64,000 nt of DNA from Streptomonospora salina (GTDB lineage Bacteria; Actinomycetota; Actinomycetes; Streptosporangiales; Streptosporangiaceae), in contig NZ_JACHLY010000001.1 of assembly GCF_014204715.1 (NCBI RefSeq), positions 3,990,501 to 4,054,500 of the forward strand. Reading direction: 5' to 3'. Every line of letters starts with the position of its first letter. The first letter of the stretch is position 1. Shown one piece after another: positions 18,811-28,811 of this stretch. The position numbers and the translations under genes were made by a program. The notes below the pieces were generated by a model that worked only from the letters and a program-made list of their open reading frames with translations, ran no database searches and was not told where the DNA came from.

Positions 18811-20340
18811 ATGTTCTTCACCTATCTGAGGCGTGAGCTGGCCAACCGCCGAAAGCAGTCCATACTCGTCGCCGCCGGAATGGCTCTGGCTATCACGCTC
18901 GTGATGGTCGTGAACAGTCTGTCGGCGGGCGTCGAGGACGCGCAGGAGAGCTCCTTGGAGGCGGTCTACGGCGTCGGCACCGACATCACCGTCTCCCAGG
19001 AAGCCTCGGCGCCCGCCGGAGGCGGCGACGGCGCCGGAGGCGGCGAAGGCGGCGGCCGTGGGCCGGGGAGGTTCGAGTTCGGCTCCGGCGAGGGGACGAG
19101 CGAGGACGGGCGCACCAGTCTCGCCGAATCCCAGCTGACCACCGCGCCGGGAACCGCCACCTTCGACGCCGCAGCTCTGGAGACAGTGCTCGGCGTGGAC
19201 GGCGTCGAGCGTGCCGCGGCCACCCTCTCGCTGAACAACACCAGCTTCCAGGGCGAGATGCCCGACATGGCCCAGAGCCAGGGCCAGGGTCAGGGAGGCC
19301 CGCCGACCGGCGGCGACGGAGGCGGCGGCGAGGGCGGCAGTTCCTTCGACGTCGGCTCCTTCTCCGTGCTGGGGCTGGACCCCGGGAAGTCCTCGATCGG
19401 CCCGATGTCGGCGGTCGAAGCCGCCGACGGGCGCTCACTGACGGAGGACGACGCCGGCAAGCAGAAGGCCGTCGTCGACTCCGACTATGCGACCGGAGCC
19501 GAACTCGCCACCGGCGACACCGTGGAGATCGGCGGTGAGGAGTTCGAGATCGTCGGGCTGGTCTCCTCGACCTCGGCCACCGGCGAAGGCACGACCGACG
19601 TCTACGTCCCCCTCGGCAGCGCCCAGCAGATCGCCGAGTTGGACGGCGAGGTCAGCGACATCTACGTGCAGGCCGCATCGTCGACGGAGATCGACGGGGT
19701 CAGCGCGGGCATCGAGGAAGAGCTGCCCGACGCAGCGGTCAGCACCCAGCAGGAGCTGGCCTCGACCGTTTCGGGATCGCTGGCCACGGCCTCCTCCCTG
19801 CTTGCGCAACTCGGTACCTGGCTGTCGGTGATCGTGCTGGCCGCGGCGTTTTTGATCGCTGCGCTGCTGACCGGCTCGGGTGTGGCGCGGCGGACCCGCG
19901 AGTTCGGCACACTCAAGGCCCTGGGCTGGTCCAACGGCCGGGTGGTGCGCCAGGTCGCCGGCGAGTCGGTGGTGCAGTCGCTGATCGGCGGTGTGGTCGG
20001 CGCTGCCGTCGGCGTCGCGGGAGTGCTGGCCGTCAACGCCGCGGAGTTCACACTCACCTCGGGTACCTCGGGCGGCGGGTCCGGGCGGGGACCCGGCGGC
20101 GCGGGCGGACCCGGCGGCGCAGGCGGCGGCACGTCCTCGGCTCCCGGCGGGGGCATGGGGGCGATGCCCGGTCAGGGCGGCGACCAGGCCTCCGACGTCG
20201 TTCTCACCGCGCCGATCTCCGTGCAGCTGATCGTCGTCGCGGTAGCGCTGGCGGCTCTCGGCGGGCTTCTCGCCGGGGCCTTCGGCGGCTGGCGCGCGTC
20301 CCGGCTGCGCCCGGCCGAAGCGCTGCGGTCCCTGGCCTGA
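18811..20340 (+). CDS. ABC transporter permease, FtsX/MacB-like
   Basis: The protein has 509 residues. An N-terminal helix (about 15-38) is followed by a large extracytoplasmic domain (40-330) that holds several Gly-rich runs. Three C-terminal helices with TREFGTLKALGWSNGRVVRQ give the FtsX-like permease signature. A further long Gly/Pro-rich loop (about 425-460) lies between the last two helices. MacB-type permeases couple to a LolD-like ATPase, which follows 29 bp downstream. ATG 18811 follows an A/G-rich weak ribosome site. Confidence 0.9.
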   Translation: MFFTYLRRELANRRKQSILVAAGMALAITLVMVVNSLSAGVEDAQESSLEAVYGVGTDITVSQEASAPAGGGDGAGGGEGGGRGPGRFEFGSGEGTSEDGRTSLAESQLTTAPGTATFDAAALETVLGVDGVERAAATLSLNNTSFQGEMPDMAQSQGQGQGGPPTGGDGGGGEGGSSFDVGSFSVLGLDPGKSSIGPMSAVEAADGRSLTEDDAGKQKAVVDSDYATGAELATGDTVEIGGEEFEIVGLVSSTSATGEGTTDVYVPLGSAQQIAELDGEVSDIYVQAASSTEIDGVSAGIEEELPDAAVSTQQELASTVSGSLATASSLLAQLGTWLSVIVLAAAFLIAALLTGSGVARRTREFGTLKALGWSNGRVVRQVAGESVVQSLIGGVVGAAVGVAGVLAVNAAEFTLTSGTSGGGSGRGPGGAGGPGGAGGGTSSAPGGGMGAMPGQGGDQASDVVLTAPISVQLIVVAVALAALGGLLAGAFGGWRASRLRPAEALRSLA

Positions 20341-20369
20341 TCCGAGCCCACCCGTCGAAGGAGTCCGAC

Positions 20370-21080
<711 letters not shown>

Positions 21081-21183
21081 CGGGCGCAGCCCGTCTGCAA
21101 GCCCTGCCCCCCTGACGGGCGGCCGGCCGGCGACATGTTCACGGTGGGGCCTCGTCTCGGAGGACGGGATACAGCCCGAGCTG

Positions 21184-22458
21184 TCAGCCATCGCGGTCTC
21201 CGGCCGCGGTGGTGCTGACGGGGCGGCTCCGGGCGACGGTGGAGTGAACGGGGCGCCGGTCGCCGCGGATGTTCACGTTCGCCGACAGGCCGAGGAGCAG
21301 CGCGAGGACGCCCAGGACGGCTGCGAGGGCGGTGACCGCTGCCGGCAGGCCCCATCCGCTGATGGCATAGCCGGTGGCGACGGTGAGAATCGCGGCAGGC
21401 AGGTAGGCGCTGATGTTCAACGCGGCGTTGGCTTCGGCACGACGGCTGCCGTCGACGCGGTGGGCGATGAGCCGCAGGCCGCCCAGCTGGCCGAGACCTT
21501 GCCCGCAGCCGGACAGGAGCGCGGCGGCGAGGAACACGGCCGGCTCTTCGGTGGAGAGTGTGGCCACGACCGCGGCCATCGCCAGGACCGTGCTGCCGGC
21601 CCCGAGCGCGAACAGGCGCTGCACGCCGAGCCGGGTCAGGACGATCTGCGACCCGGTCGCGGCGAGGAACATCAGGCACGCCGCGCCACCGGCCAGCAGG
21701 GGCGAGGTGTTTCCGACCGCAAGCACCAGCAGCGAGGGTCCCAGGGAGAGCACGAACGACGTCGCCGTCAGCCCGGGGGCGAAAACCGCCGCGCCCCGGA
21801 ACACATCGATCCGGTTGCGCGTGGGCACATGCGGCAGTCGCGGCCACAGGAACCCCCGGTCGCGGTCAGCGGGGCGCTCCAGCGGCAGTCCGAGGTATCC
21901 GAGCAGGGCAAGGACGAGCAGCACGATGTTGACCGTGAACACCGCGCCGACCGGGTGCGATGTCGCCTGGTAGACCACACCGCCCAGGAGCGGGCCGAGT
22001 CCGGCGCCCGAAACCATCGCGGTGGAGGCGAGCATCGATGTCGTGTGGCGCCGCTCCGTGCCGCCGAGATCGACCACCGCGGCCATTCCGGCAGAGACCA
22101 CGATGCCGACGGCCACACCGACCAGCAGTCTCGCGACGACCAGCGTCGCTACGCTGCCGGCGGTGATGAACAATCCCGCTGAGACCAGCGCGATCACGAT
22201 CCCCGGCACGACGACCGCCGTGCGGCCGTACCGGTCCGCCGCCCGTCCTGCGATCAGCAGTGCCAGTACCAGCCCCGCGATGTAAGCGGCGAACACCACC
22301 GTCAGGGTTCCCGAGGAGAAGCCCAGTTCACGCTGCCAGTACACGTACAGCGGGGTTGGCGAGTTCGACAAAGCGAACACCGCCGTCACCGCCCACGCCG
22401 CCCGGAGCAGGTGCCACACCGACGCGGTTCGCATCGGCGCCTCCGCCGCTACTGCCAT
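21184..22458 (-). CDS. MFS transporter, drug-efflux-like
   Basis: The protein has about 424 residues and 12 helices. Motif A appears as GRAADRYGRTAVVV and motif C-like residues as SGAGLGPLLGGVVY, suggesting a 12-helix drug:proton antiporter. ATG 22458 is preceded by GGGGGA at good spacing; an ATG at 22473 would be directly against the operator. It is divergent from the ArsR-like gene, with two palindromes between them, so its expression is probably repressed by that protein. Confidence 0.9.
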   Translation of the reverse strand: MAVAAEAPMRTASVWHLLRAAWAVTAVFALSNSPTPLYVYWQRELGFSSGTLTVVFAAYIAGLVLALLIAGRAADRYGRTAVVVPGIVIALVSAGLFITAGSVATLVVARLLVGVAVGIVVSAGMAAVVDLGGTERRHTTSMLASTAMVSGAGLGPLLGGVVYQATSHPVGAVFTVNIVLLVLALLGYLGLPLERPADRDRGFLWPRLPHVPTRNRIDVFRGAAVFAPGLTATSFVLSLGPSLLVLAVGNTSPLLAGGAACLMFLAATGSQIVLTRLGVQRLFALGAGSTVLAMAAVVATLSTEEPAVFLAAALLSGCGQGLGQLGGLRLIAHRVDGSRRAEANAALNISAYLPAAILTVATGYAISGWGLPAAVTALAAVLGVLALLLGLSANVNIRGDRRPVHSTVARSRPVSTTAAGDRDG

Positions 22459-22479
22459 GGCCGTCCCCCGCATACACGG

Positions 22480-22525
22480 TACGAGAATTTTCGTATTTGA
22501 CCGTAGCAGTACGAAAAATTTCGTA
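22480..22525. promoter_or_regulatory. Two palindromic operators between MFS pump and ArsR regulator
   Basis: TACGAGAATTTTCGTA (22480-22495) and TACGAAAAATTTCGTA (22510-22525) share TACGA...TCGTA arms and have centres 30 bp apart, about three helical turns. The AT-rich cores stand out from the GC-rich surroundings. They lie in the divergent promoter region; binding by the ArsR-family protein encoded at 22546 is inferred. Confidence 0.85.
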
Positions 22526-22545
22526 CAACGCGGTAGGGTGGGGGC

Positions 22546-22923
22546 ATGCGAAACGCAGGAGCCCCGACGGAGAGGCCGCCGCTGCTTCCGGAACCGGCAG
22601 TCGACGAACTACGCCTGGAGGCGGTGATGGGGGCGCTTGCCGACCCGCTCCGCATGACCGTGGCGCGCAAACTCCTGTGCGAATCCGACGAGTTCGACCA
22701 CCCGTGCGGCTGGTTCGGGTTCGACCGCCCCAGATCCAGCCTCACCCACCACTTCAAGGTCCTCCGCGAAGCAGGCGTCATCCATCAACGGCAGTACGGC
22801 CTCGAACGCCGCAGCCGCATCCGCAGCGAAGGTCTGAACCAGCGGTTCCCCGGGCTGCTCGACCTCGTCGCCGCAACAGGGACCGACCGACCGGCCACCG
22901 GCACCCGCGCCGAGCCGTCCTGA
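22546..22923 (+). CDS. ArsR-family helix-turn-helix regulator
   Basis: The protein has 125 residues. The winged helix (about 22-95) has VMGALADPLRMTVARKLL, RSSLTHHFKVLREAGVIHQRQ and a wing GLERRSRIR. The insert CESDEFDHPCGW holds two Cys and a His before the recognition helix and could bind metal or be redox-active; this is inference. A TAGGGT -10-like hexamer (22534-22539) seven bases before the ATG suggests a leaderless mRNA. It is divergent from the MFS pump and probably autoregulated through the palindromes. Confidence 0.85.
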   Translation: MRNAGAPTERPPLLPEPAVDELRLEAVMGALADPLRMTVARKLLCESDEFDHPCGWFGFDRPRSSLTHHFKVLREAGVIHQRQYGLERRSRIRSEGLNQRFPGLLDLVAATGTDRPATGTRAEPS

Positions 22924-23193
22924 CCCGCGACATCCAGACATATGCCAGCGGTTCCGGAGGCAGGCATGCGCGGAGCGGCCGGTTGCGGTCGGAGCTGCGT
23001 GATTTCGCGGGCCCGCCGGTGGAATCCACGGGTATCGAGACGGCGGCTCGGGATCTGCGTCCTCACGCCGGGACGGAGGCCGGCCCGCGGGCGGATGAGC
23101 GGTCCGCCGTCCCAGAAGACCGGATTCCGAACGGCCGGCGGCGAAGACCGTGTGGCCGACCGGCGCCGCGCCTCGTCCCCGGCTCACGGCGCG

Positions 23194-23955
23194 TCAACGC
23201 CGCAGGAAGGCCCTGACCATCGGCAGCACCAGGTCGGCCCGCGCGGCGACCTCCATGTGCGTGGTCCCAGGCAGGATGGCCAGCTGCGAGTCCGGCAACC
23301 GACGGTGCATCTCGACCGCGTGCTCGGGCCGGACGAAGTCGGTGTCCCCGATGATCATCAGGATCGGCATGGTCAGCTGAGCCAGTTGCCCGTCGGTCCA
23401 CGGTTGGAGTCCGTGCACGGCCGGCTGGATCTTCTCCAGGAACGCGAAGAAGTGGTCCGGGTCGGGAGCCACCTCGGTGTAGGCCCGGTGCATGGCCGCG
23501 AACTGTTCTTCGGTCGGCAGCCGCGGCGAGTCCTGCTCCGGCGCCGTGATCTCCGGGTAGTACGCATCCGGCCGGAAGTGCGACGCGGCCAGCACCACCC
23601 GGCCGACCCGTTCCGGGTGGCCGGTGGCGACCTCGGTCGAGACCAGTCCGCCCAGGCTGTAGCCGAAGAAATCGGCCCGTTCGAGATTCAGGTGGTCCAG
23701 CAGCGCCACCACGTCGTCCGCGCACTGCCGGATACTGAACGGCCGCTCGCCGTCGACGGTATGACCGTGCCCCTGCAGTTCGACACCGATCACCTGCCGA
23801 TCGGCGGCCAGCCCCGGAAGCACCGCATCGAAGCTCAAGTGGAACGTCTGCACGCCTCCATGCAGCATGATCAGCGGAGGTCCGGGCCGGTCCGCTCCAT
23901 GCACCTCGTAGTAGAGGTCGATACCGTTCACCGGTGCGTAGGCGCCCTGCGTCAT
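23194..23955 (-). CDS. Alpha/beta hydrolase
   Basis: The protein has 253 residues. It has the oxyanion HGG loop (LHGGVQTF), nucleophile Ser100 in GYSLGG, Asp near 199 in IGDTDFVRP and His near 228 in GTTHMEVA, a complete catalytic triad. A helical lid lies between strands 6 and 7. The fold fits esterases, haloperoxidase-like and C-C hydrolases; the substrate is unknown. ATG 23955 is chosen for GGAAGG upstream; an ATG at 24006 would lengthen it. Confidence 0.88.
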   Translation of the reverse strand: MTQGAYAPVNGIDLYYEVHGADRPGPPLIMLHGGVQTFHLSFDAVLPGLAADRQVIGVELQGHGHTVDGERPFSIRQCADDVVALLDHLNLERADFFGYSLGGLVSTEVATGHPERVGRVVLAASHFRPDAYYPEITAPEQDSPRLPTEEQFAAMHRAYTEVAPDPDHFFAFLEKIQPAVHGLQPWTDGQLAQLTMPILMIIGDTDFVRPEHAVEMHRRLPDSQLAILPGTTHMEVAARADLVLPMVRAFLRR

Positions 23956-24171
23956 CTGTCGATCCTTCCACTGGAGCGGGTGGTCGCTGGTTCTGACCGC
24001 CGACACAGCCGGAAATCATCGGGATCGGATCCGGTTTCCGCACTGCTTAGGGCATGTTTGCAGATCACGGTGCCATCGCGGGGATACGGCTCAGTATGGG
24101 GCCGGAACACCGCAGGTGTCCCGGCCCCACCGCGGGCGCAGGGCCGAGCCCGTCCCTAGGCGACGGCCTCA

Positions 24172-25172
24172 GAGACTGTTGGGTAGCTGAGGGGTGGCCG
24201 TGGGTCACCGCCCGGAACACGGCGGAATCACGATCGGCGCGCCCCGTCGACAAACAGGACATCCCCGCCACGATGCCTTTGTGTGTGCAAATGCGAACCC
24301 GGCGGGGATGCCCGCCCATGCTATCCGTCCGACCTCTCCGACGCCGCCTGGGCGATCATCGGCCCCCTCATGCCCGCCCGCGACCCGGCCAAAGGCGGCG
24401 CCGCCCGCAAGTACGGCGACCGGCTCGTGCTCGACGGGATCCTGTTCGTGCTGCGCTCGGGCTGCCAGTGGCGGATGATCCCCCGCGACCTGCTGCCCTG
24501 GGACGCGGCCTACCGCTGGTACCGCGCCTGGACCGCCGACGGCACCCGGGACCGCATCCACGACCACCTGCGCGAGCTGGTGCGCACCGCCGAGGGCCGC
24601 GAGGCCCCGCCCTCGGCCGCGGTGCTGGACGCCCAGTCGATCAAATCCGGCGAAGGCGGCCCCGACCGCGGGTTCGACGCAGGCAAGAAGACCACCGGCC
24701 GCAAGCGCCACCTGATCACCGACACCCTCGGGCTCGTCCTGGTGGTCGCGGTGACCTCCGCCTCGGTCCAGGACCGGCCCGGCGGGCGCCGTGTGCTGGC
24801 GCGGCTGGCCGCGGCCTTTCCGTCGGTCGGCCTGGTTTGGGCCGATGCCGGCTATGCCAACAGGATCGACAGCAACCTGCTGAACTGGGCTTATGAGAAG
24901 TGGCGGCTGGTGGTCGAGATCGTGCGGCGCCCCGAGGGCGCCAAAGGGTTTCAGGTGCTGCCGCGCCGCTGGGTGGTGGAGCGCACCTTCGGGTGGCTGG
25001 TGCGCAACCGGCGCCTGGCCCGCGATTACGAACGTCTGACCGGCAACTCCGAGACCATGGTCAAGATCGCGATGATCCGGCTGATGGCGACCCGGCTGGC
25101 CGGTCAGAGCGCATGCTGGAGCAACCGCCTGCCCGACCAAGCCGCGTAATCACCCGCATACCCAACAGTCAC
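24172..25172 (+). mobile_element. IS5-family insertion sequence (1001 bp), intact
   Basis: Imperfect terminal inverted repeats begin GAGACTGTTGGGTA (24172) and, on the other strand, GTGACTGTTGGGTA (25172). The element is flanked by TCA on both sides (24169-24171 and 25173-25175), a 3-bp TNA target duplication as made by the IS1031 group of the IS5 family. It contains one transposase gene. The right copy of the TCA is the stop codon (TGA) of the neighbouring minus-strand gene. Confidence 0.85.
24283..25149 (+). CDS. IS5-family transposase (DDE)
   Basis: The protein has 288 residues. The N-terminal CYPSDLSDAAWAIIGPLMP and the motif LFVLRSGCQWRMIPRDL are typical of the IS5 family. The DDE residues are Asp in VLDAQSIKSG, Asp in WADAGYAN and Glu in VVERTFGWLVRNRRLARDYE. 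The gene is a single frame without damage, so the element may be active. GTG 24283 is taken as start; upstream in-frame sequence shows nothing family-like. Confidence 0.93.
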   Translation: MCKCEPGGDARPCYPSDLSDAAWAIIGPLMPARDPAKGGAARKYGDRLVLDGILFVLRSGCQWRMIPRDLLPWDAAYRWYRAWTADGTRDRIHDHLRELVRTAEGREAPPSAAVLDAQSIKSGEGGPDRGFDAGKKTTGRKRHLITDTLGLVLVVAVTSASVQDRPGGRRVLARLAAAFPSVGLVWADAGYANRIDSNLLNWAYEKWRLVVEIVRRPEGAKGFQVLPRRWVVERTFGWLVRNRRLARDYERLTGNSETMVKIAMIRLMATRLAGQSACWSNRLPDQAA

Positions 25173-26862
25173 TCAGGCGCGTGCCCCCTTACCTGCTGAG
25201 GTCGGACCTTCGGAGGCCTCTCCGGATCGGGTTCCCACGGCTTCCGCGACGCTCTGGTGGTACTCCACCGCTTCGGAGATCTCGGTGCACTGGAGAAGAT
25301 CGCCCGCAACGTCGGTGAGTGGGTCGCGGACCTCCGCGGGAGTGGTGTAGAAGAATTCACGGCGCTGGTTTACCCGGTTCACGTGCTTGCCAGCCAGTCG
25401 GCGGTGCATCTCCGCTTCGACTCCTACGGCGTCTTCAGAGAAGTGGATGGCGTGAACGTCGAAGTTGAACGGAACGGAGGCGTCACTGAGTTCGCGGACG
25501 CGGTCCATCGGTTCCAGGCGCCGGGTCATGCCGACTTTGACCATGCGCTCCCCGAAGGAGCCGAGGTTGGAGATCACGTAGACGTATCCGGTGCGGACGT
25601 TGGCGGCGCGCTGCTCGACGTCCTCCATAGCCTGGGCGAGGCCGTCGATCTGGTTCTGCAGCCGCTGGGCGCCGTCGTGGTCGCCCTTGTCGCGTAGCGC
25701 CGCCAGAGCGTTCTCGTAGTGACTGCGCTCCTTCTCCAGGCGGGCCTTCTCGCGGTCGAGTTCGGCTTGGGCCTGGCGCTCTTCGCGCAGCCGCGCCCGC
25801 TCTTCGCGTTCGCGCTCCTTCTCCTCGGCCACCTTGTTGAGGTGGTCGGCGGTCAGCTCCAATTCCCGCACGCGCAGGAGGTGGTACGTGTGCGAAATGC
25901 GGATGTCCATGGACCGCCCGAGTTTCTCGACGGTCGCGCGGGTCTTGGTCAGCCGGTCCGTGGCGGAGGCGAGCTTGTAGGGCTTCATCGCGCGCACGAG
26001 GGTGTCGGCCTCGTTGTTGTAGGCGCGCAGGAGTAGCTTTCGAGAACTCGGCGACCGTCTTCTTGCCCTCGGCGAGGGAGCCGTTCACGGTGAAAGCCGT
26101 GGTTGCCTCGACGGCGCCGCCATCCTTACGGTTCATAGCCTTGACGTGGTCTTTGAGCTTGGCCAGCTCGGCCTTGTAAGCCACGGAGTCGTCCAGTGGG
26201 TGGGAATACCGGTAGACGCCGGCCTCCTGAAGGGCGGCCAGGTCCTCGGTGTCGACGATGCCCTGCCGTAGGGCGGCCAGATGCGATTCCAGGCGCGCGA
26301 TCTCGGCGGCCCGGTGCGACTCGGCCGCCTGGCGGGCCGCTTCAGCCTGCTCCCGCTCGGCGCGTCGCTTGGTCTTCAGTGTTTCGATCACGTCGGTGAG
26401 GTGCTGTTTCGTGTGCTCCAGTTCAGCAGCGTCCATCGCACCCAGGCGGGTGAGTTCCGACCTCAGGCGCGCGTTCTCGTCCATCAGCCGGTTGACGTGT
26501 ACGGCCAGCTCGCGGGCTTTGGAGCGGGCCCCGAACACACCGATATCCGTGTCGACGTGCCCGACGACAGGCGCCGGGGCGGGTGCAGGACCGTGGTGCC
26601 CGGTCGGTCGGGTGGCGGAGGTCGAGGGTCGGCCCGCTTGAGGTGCAGATACACCTGTCGGCAGGACGGTCGGAGCCTCGGCAGGGACCCAGAACTGCCA
26701 ACCGGCGGGCGGCGGTCCCCAGGCGGGGTCGGGGTACCAGTCTGGCGGCGGCACCCATTCGGGCGGCGGGACGGGCCAGTTCGGCGGTGAGTTGTACCGG
26801 TAGCCGTTAACCGAGGCAGCCGGTGGAAGGTCGGCGGCGGGGTTGTCGCGGTCGGCGTTCAT
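25173..26862 (-). pseudogene. DUF4041 / T5orf172 (GIY-YIG-like) protein gene, frameshifted
   Basis: Two minus-strand frames form one gene of about 562 codons. The 5' frame (from ATG 26862) has a Pro/Trp-rich start (PPPEWVPPPDWYPDPAW), a coiled coil (about 120-220) and YKAELAKLKDHVKAMNRKDGGA, the DUF4041 beginning. Register is lost in an AAA run at 26038-26040 after AEFSK; dropping one A restores SKLLLRAYNNEADT. The 3' frame completes DUF4041, a long charged coiled coil and a T5orf172 domain with GYVYVISNLGSFGERMVKVGMT. Such genes occur on phages and mobile elements (nuclease-like, function unknown). Whether this is a mutation, read error or programmed shift is open. Confidence 0.8.
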
Positions 26863-27060
26863 GCAGAGGCCGCCGACAGGACAGTCGGGATGGCGTCGCG
26901 GCGCTGGTGATCGGGTGCAGGCACACGACTCCCCGGGGACGAGGGGGCGACCGAGCGGGGGACGCGGCGGGCAGTGCGGACTCGCAGAGGATACGTCGCG
27001 TACCTCCGCGCGGGTGGGTTACCGGCAGAAAGCGGCCGTGTGCGGTCGTCATCCGTTCGA

Positions 27061-27504
27061 CTACTCGCATCCCACACCGTCGCGGTCGCGGTCGAGGTGT
27101 GGCCCGTAGCCGGGGTCGCCTTCGTGCACGGGGGCGGCGCCTGCCGCGCGGGCTGCGTCGCAGTTCTCGTAGTACTCGCTGAGACCGCCGTCTGGGGCGG
27201 GCGCTTGCTCGGTGACGGTCCGGCGCACGGTCGCGGTGGTGGTGACGTCGACTTCGAGGGTTTCGGTGGAGGTCACTTCGACCTCGTGGGTGCGGGTGGC
27301 GGTGGCGCTCGCCGTGACGGTGACCGTCGTCGTCGGTGCGGGAGACGGTGCCGGCGCACCCCCGGCGGCCCCGGTGTCCCCGCCCGCGCAGCCTTGGGTG
27401 GTCGCGGCGATCAGACCGGCCGTGATGAGGGTGCCGATGATGGATACGGACACGCGAGTTCCGTGCCTGCCGCGTTCGGGGGATCCGCTGGAAGAGGGCT
27501 GCAT
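27061..27504 (-). CDS. Excalibur-domain lipoprotein
   Basis: The protein has 147 residues. A lipoprotein-like signal ends at AATTQGC (Cys about 39), followed by a Thr/Val-rich linker with repeated TVT and TATV and a C-terminal Excalibur domain: YYENCDAARAAGAAPVHEGDPGY, then DRDRDGVGCE at the very end. The domain is a predicted extracellular calcium-binding module. It lies between the damaged DUF4041 gene and the locus A signalling genes; no operon partner is evident. Confidence 0.82.
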   Translation of the reverse strand: MQPSSSGSPERGRHGTRVSVSIIGTLITAGLIAATTQGCAGGDTGAAGGAPAPSPAPTTTVTVTASATATRTHEVEVTSTETLEVDVTTTATVRRTVTEQAPAPDGGLSEYYENCDAARAAGAAPVHEGDPGYGPHLDRDRDGVGCE

Positions 27505-28055
27505 CCCCCGAGGATGCCCTTGTTAGGTGGGATTGTCAGTCCATATGAGGAAAAAGCGTCGTGCCTTCGGAGTGACGTGAGGTGACGGGGGTGACTCAGA
27601 CGGGAGAGGTGCTTGGCGTCGGTGTCCTGGTTCGGCGCCGAGTGCGCTGCCGAGCCGAGCGACGATGTGGGACAGCCCGAGGCCGCACTCCGCGGACCGG
27701 TAGAACATCTCTTCACGGCCACGCCTGCGCCGATGAGAACGCCGGCCGTCCTCGGGCGGATGTCTCCTTACCTGCCGGCGACTCGCGTCGGCCGCGCAAC
27801 CTCACCGCCGTGGGCGCAAGCCTTCCGGACACCGTCGACTTCATCGAGGGCGCGGACACGGAGGGGAGGATCCTGGTCGGCCGAGGCGAACTCCTTACCG
27901 CTCTGCGTCGCGTGACCGACCTCGAAGGAGTCCGAGCCGAACTCCTCGATGAGGTACTCGACGGGCCGGTGGTCACCCCCCTGCGACGCACGACAGGGTC
28001 GATGTCCTCGTTGGACGGAGACTGACTGCTCCGCTGTCGCGACCGTTGTGGAGGC
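27505..28055. other. Region without a clear gene, 551 bp; possible kinase debris
   Basis: No intact gene is seen. On the minus strand near 27650-27708 the words FYRSAE and GLGLSHIVARL resemble the G2 end of a histidine kinase ATPase domain, but no N or G1 box can be joined to them. It may be a decayed kinase fragment. Confidence 0.3.
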
Positions 28056-28077
28056 GTGTCGCGGTTGTGTCACAGAA
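28056..28077 (+). promoter_or_regulatory. Candidate OmpR-type direct-repeat box upstream of the regulator
   Basis: GTGTCGCGGTT and GTGTCACAGAA stand in direct repeat with an 11-bp period, the usual geometry of OmpR/PhoB-family sites. Nearly the same box occurs at 54047-54068, and a related one at 57138-57159. It lies 60-80 bp before the start of the response regulator gene, consistent with autoregulation. Confidence 0.6.
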
Positions 28078-28136
28078 CCGGCTGACGCCGCTCGATTGCC
28101 ACGGCAGGGGCAGAGGTGTCTTCTAGCATCGGCGGC

Positions 28137-28811
28137 GTGGCTACTGTTCTGCTGATCGAAGACGACGCGCTCGTCAGGCGCGGCCTGCAGCTCGCTCTGA
28201 AACGCCACGGGCACCGTGTCGAGGCCGTCGAAGACGGCGAGGACGGCCTGGCGCGGTTCGGCACCGGTGATGTGGACATGCTCGTGCTGGATCTGATGCT
28301 TCCCGGCATCGACGGTTTCGAGGTCTGCCGCCGGATCCGAGAGTCGTCGCAGGTTCCGATCATCGTGCTGACCGCCCGCGGCGACGATTTCGACGTGATC
28401 ACCGGGCTGGAGGCGGGCGCGGACGATTACGTCATCAAGCCGGTGCAGCCCACCGTGCTGGATGCGCGCATCCGTGCCATCCTGCGCCGGTCGGTGAGCG
28501 ATCCCGACGGCGTGCGCACGCACCGAGGTCTGCGCATCGACACCGAGTCTCTGGCAGTCACCGTCGACGGCAGGGAAGTCGGTCTCACGCCCACGGAGTT
28601 GCGCCTGCTGCTGACCCTGTCGAAAGCACCTGGGCGGGTGTTCAGCCGCGAACAGCTTCTGGAAGAGGTGTGGGATCAGGGGTATCTCGGGGATTCCCGG
28701 CTGGTGGACAACGGTGTGATGCGGCTGCGGTCGAAGATCGAAACCAGCCCGGCACGACCGGAATACGTACAGACCGTGCGCGGATTCGGGTACAGGTTCG
28801 GCCCGGTGTGA
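28137..28811 (+). CDS. Response regulator, OmpR/PhoB family
   Basis: The protein has 224 residues. The receiver has LIEDDALVRRGL, phospho-acceptor Asp52 (LVLDLMLPG), VLTARGDD and Lys in YVIKPV. A winged-helix effector domain at about 127-222 ends in EYVQTVRGFGYRFGPV. GTG 28137 is preferred: TAGCAT (28124-28129) lies at the -10 position of a leaderless transcript. GTG 28116 with a weak GGGG site is the alternative. It overlaps the kinase gene by 4 bp (GTGA). A copy of its first ~37 codons lies at 54128. Confidence 0.93.
   Translation: MATVLLIEDDALVRRGLQLALKRHGHRVEAVEDGEDGLARFGTGDVDMLVLDLMLPGIDGFEVCRRIRESSQVPIIVLTARGDDFDVITGLEAGADDYVIKPVQPTVLDARIRAILRRSVSDPDGVRTHRGLRIDTESLAVTVDGREVGLTPTELRLLLTLSKAPGRVFSREQLLEEVWDQGYLGDSRLVDNGVMRLRSKIETSPARPEYVQTVRGFGYRFGPV

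Noticed and set aside
27640-27708. Histidine-kinase-like words (FYRSAE, GLGLSHIVARL) on the minus strand
   Set aside because: Too short and without N, G1 or H boxes nearby; kept only as a note on the gene-free stretch.
27582-28025. Plus-strand frame ending before locus A
   Set aside because: The N-terminal half is Arg/Cys-rich noise. The later part looks acidic and protein-like, but there is no ribosome site or recognised motif.
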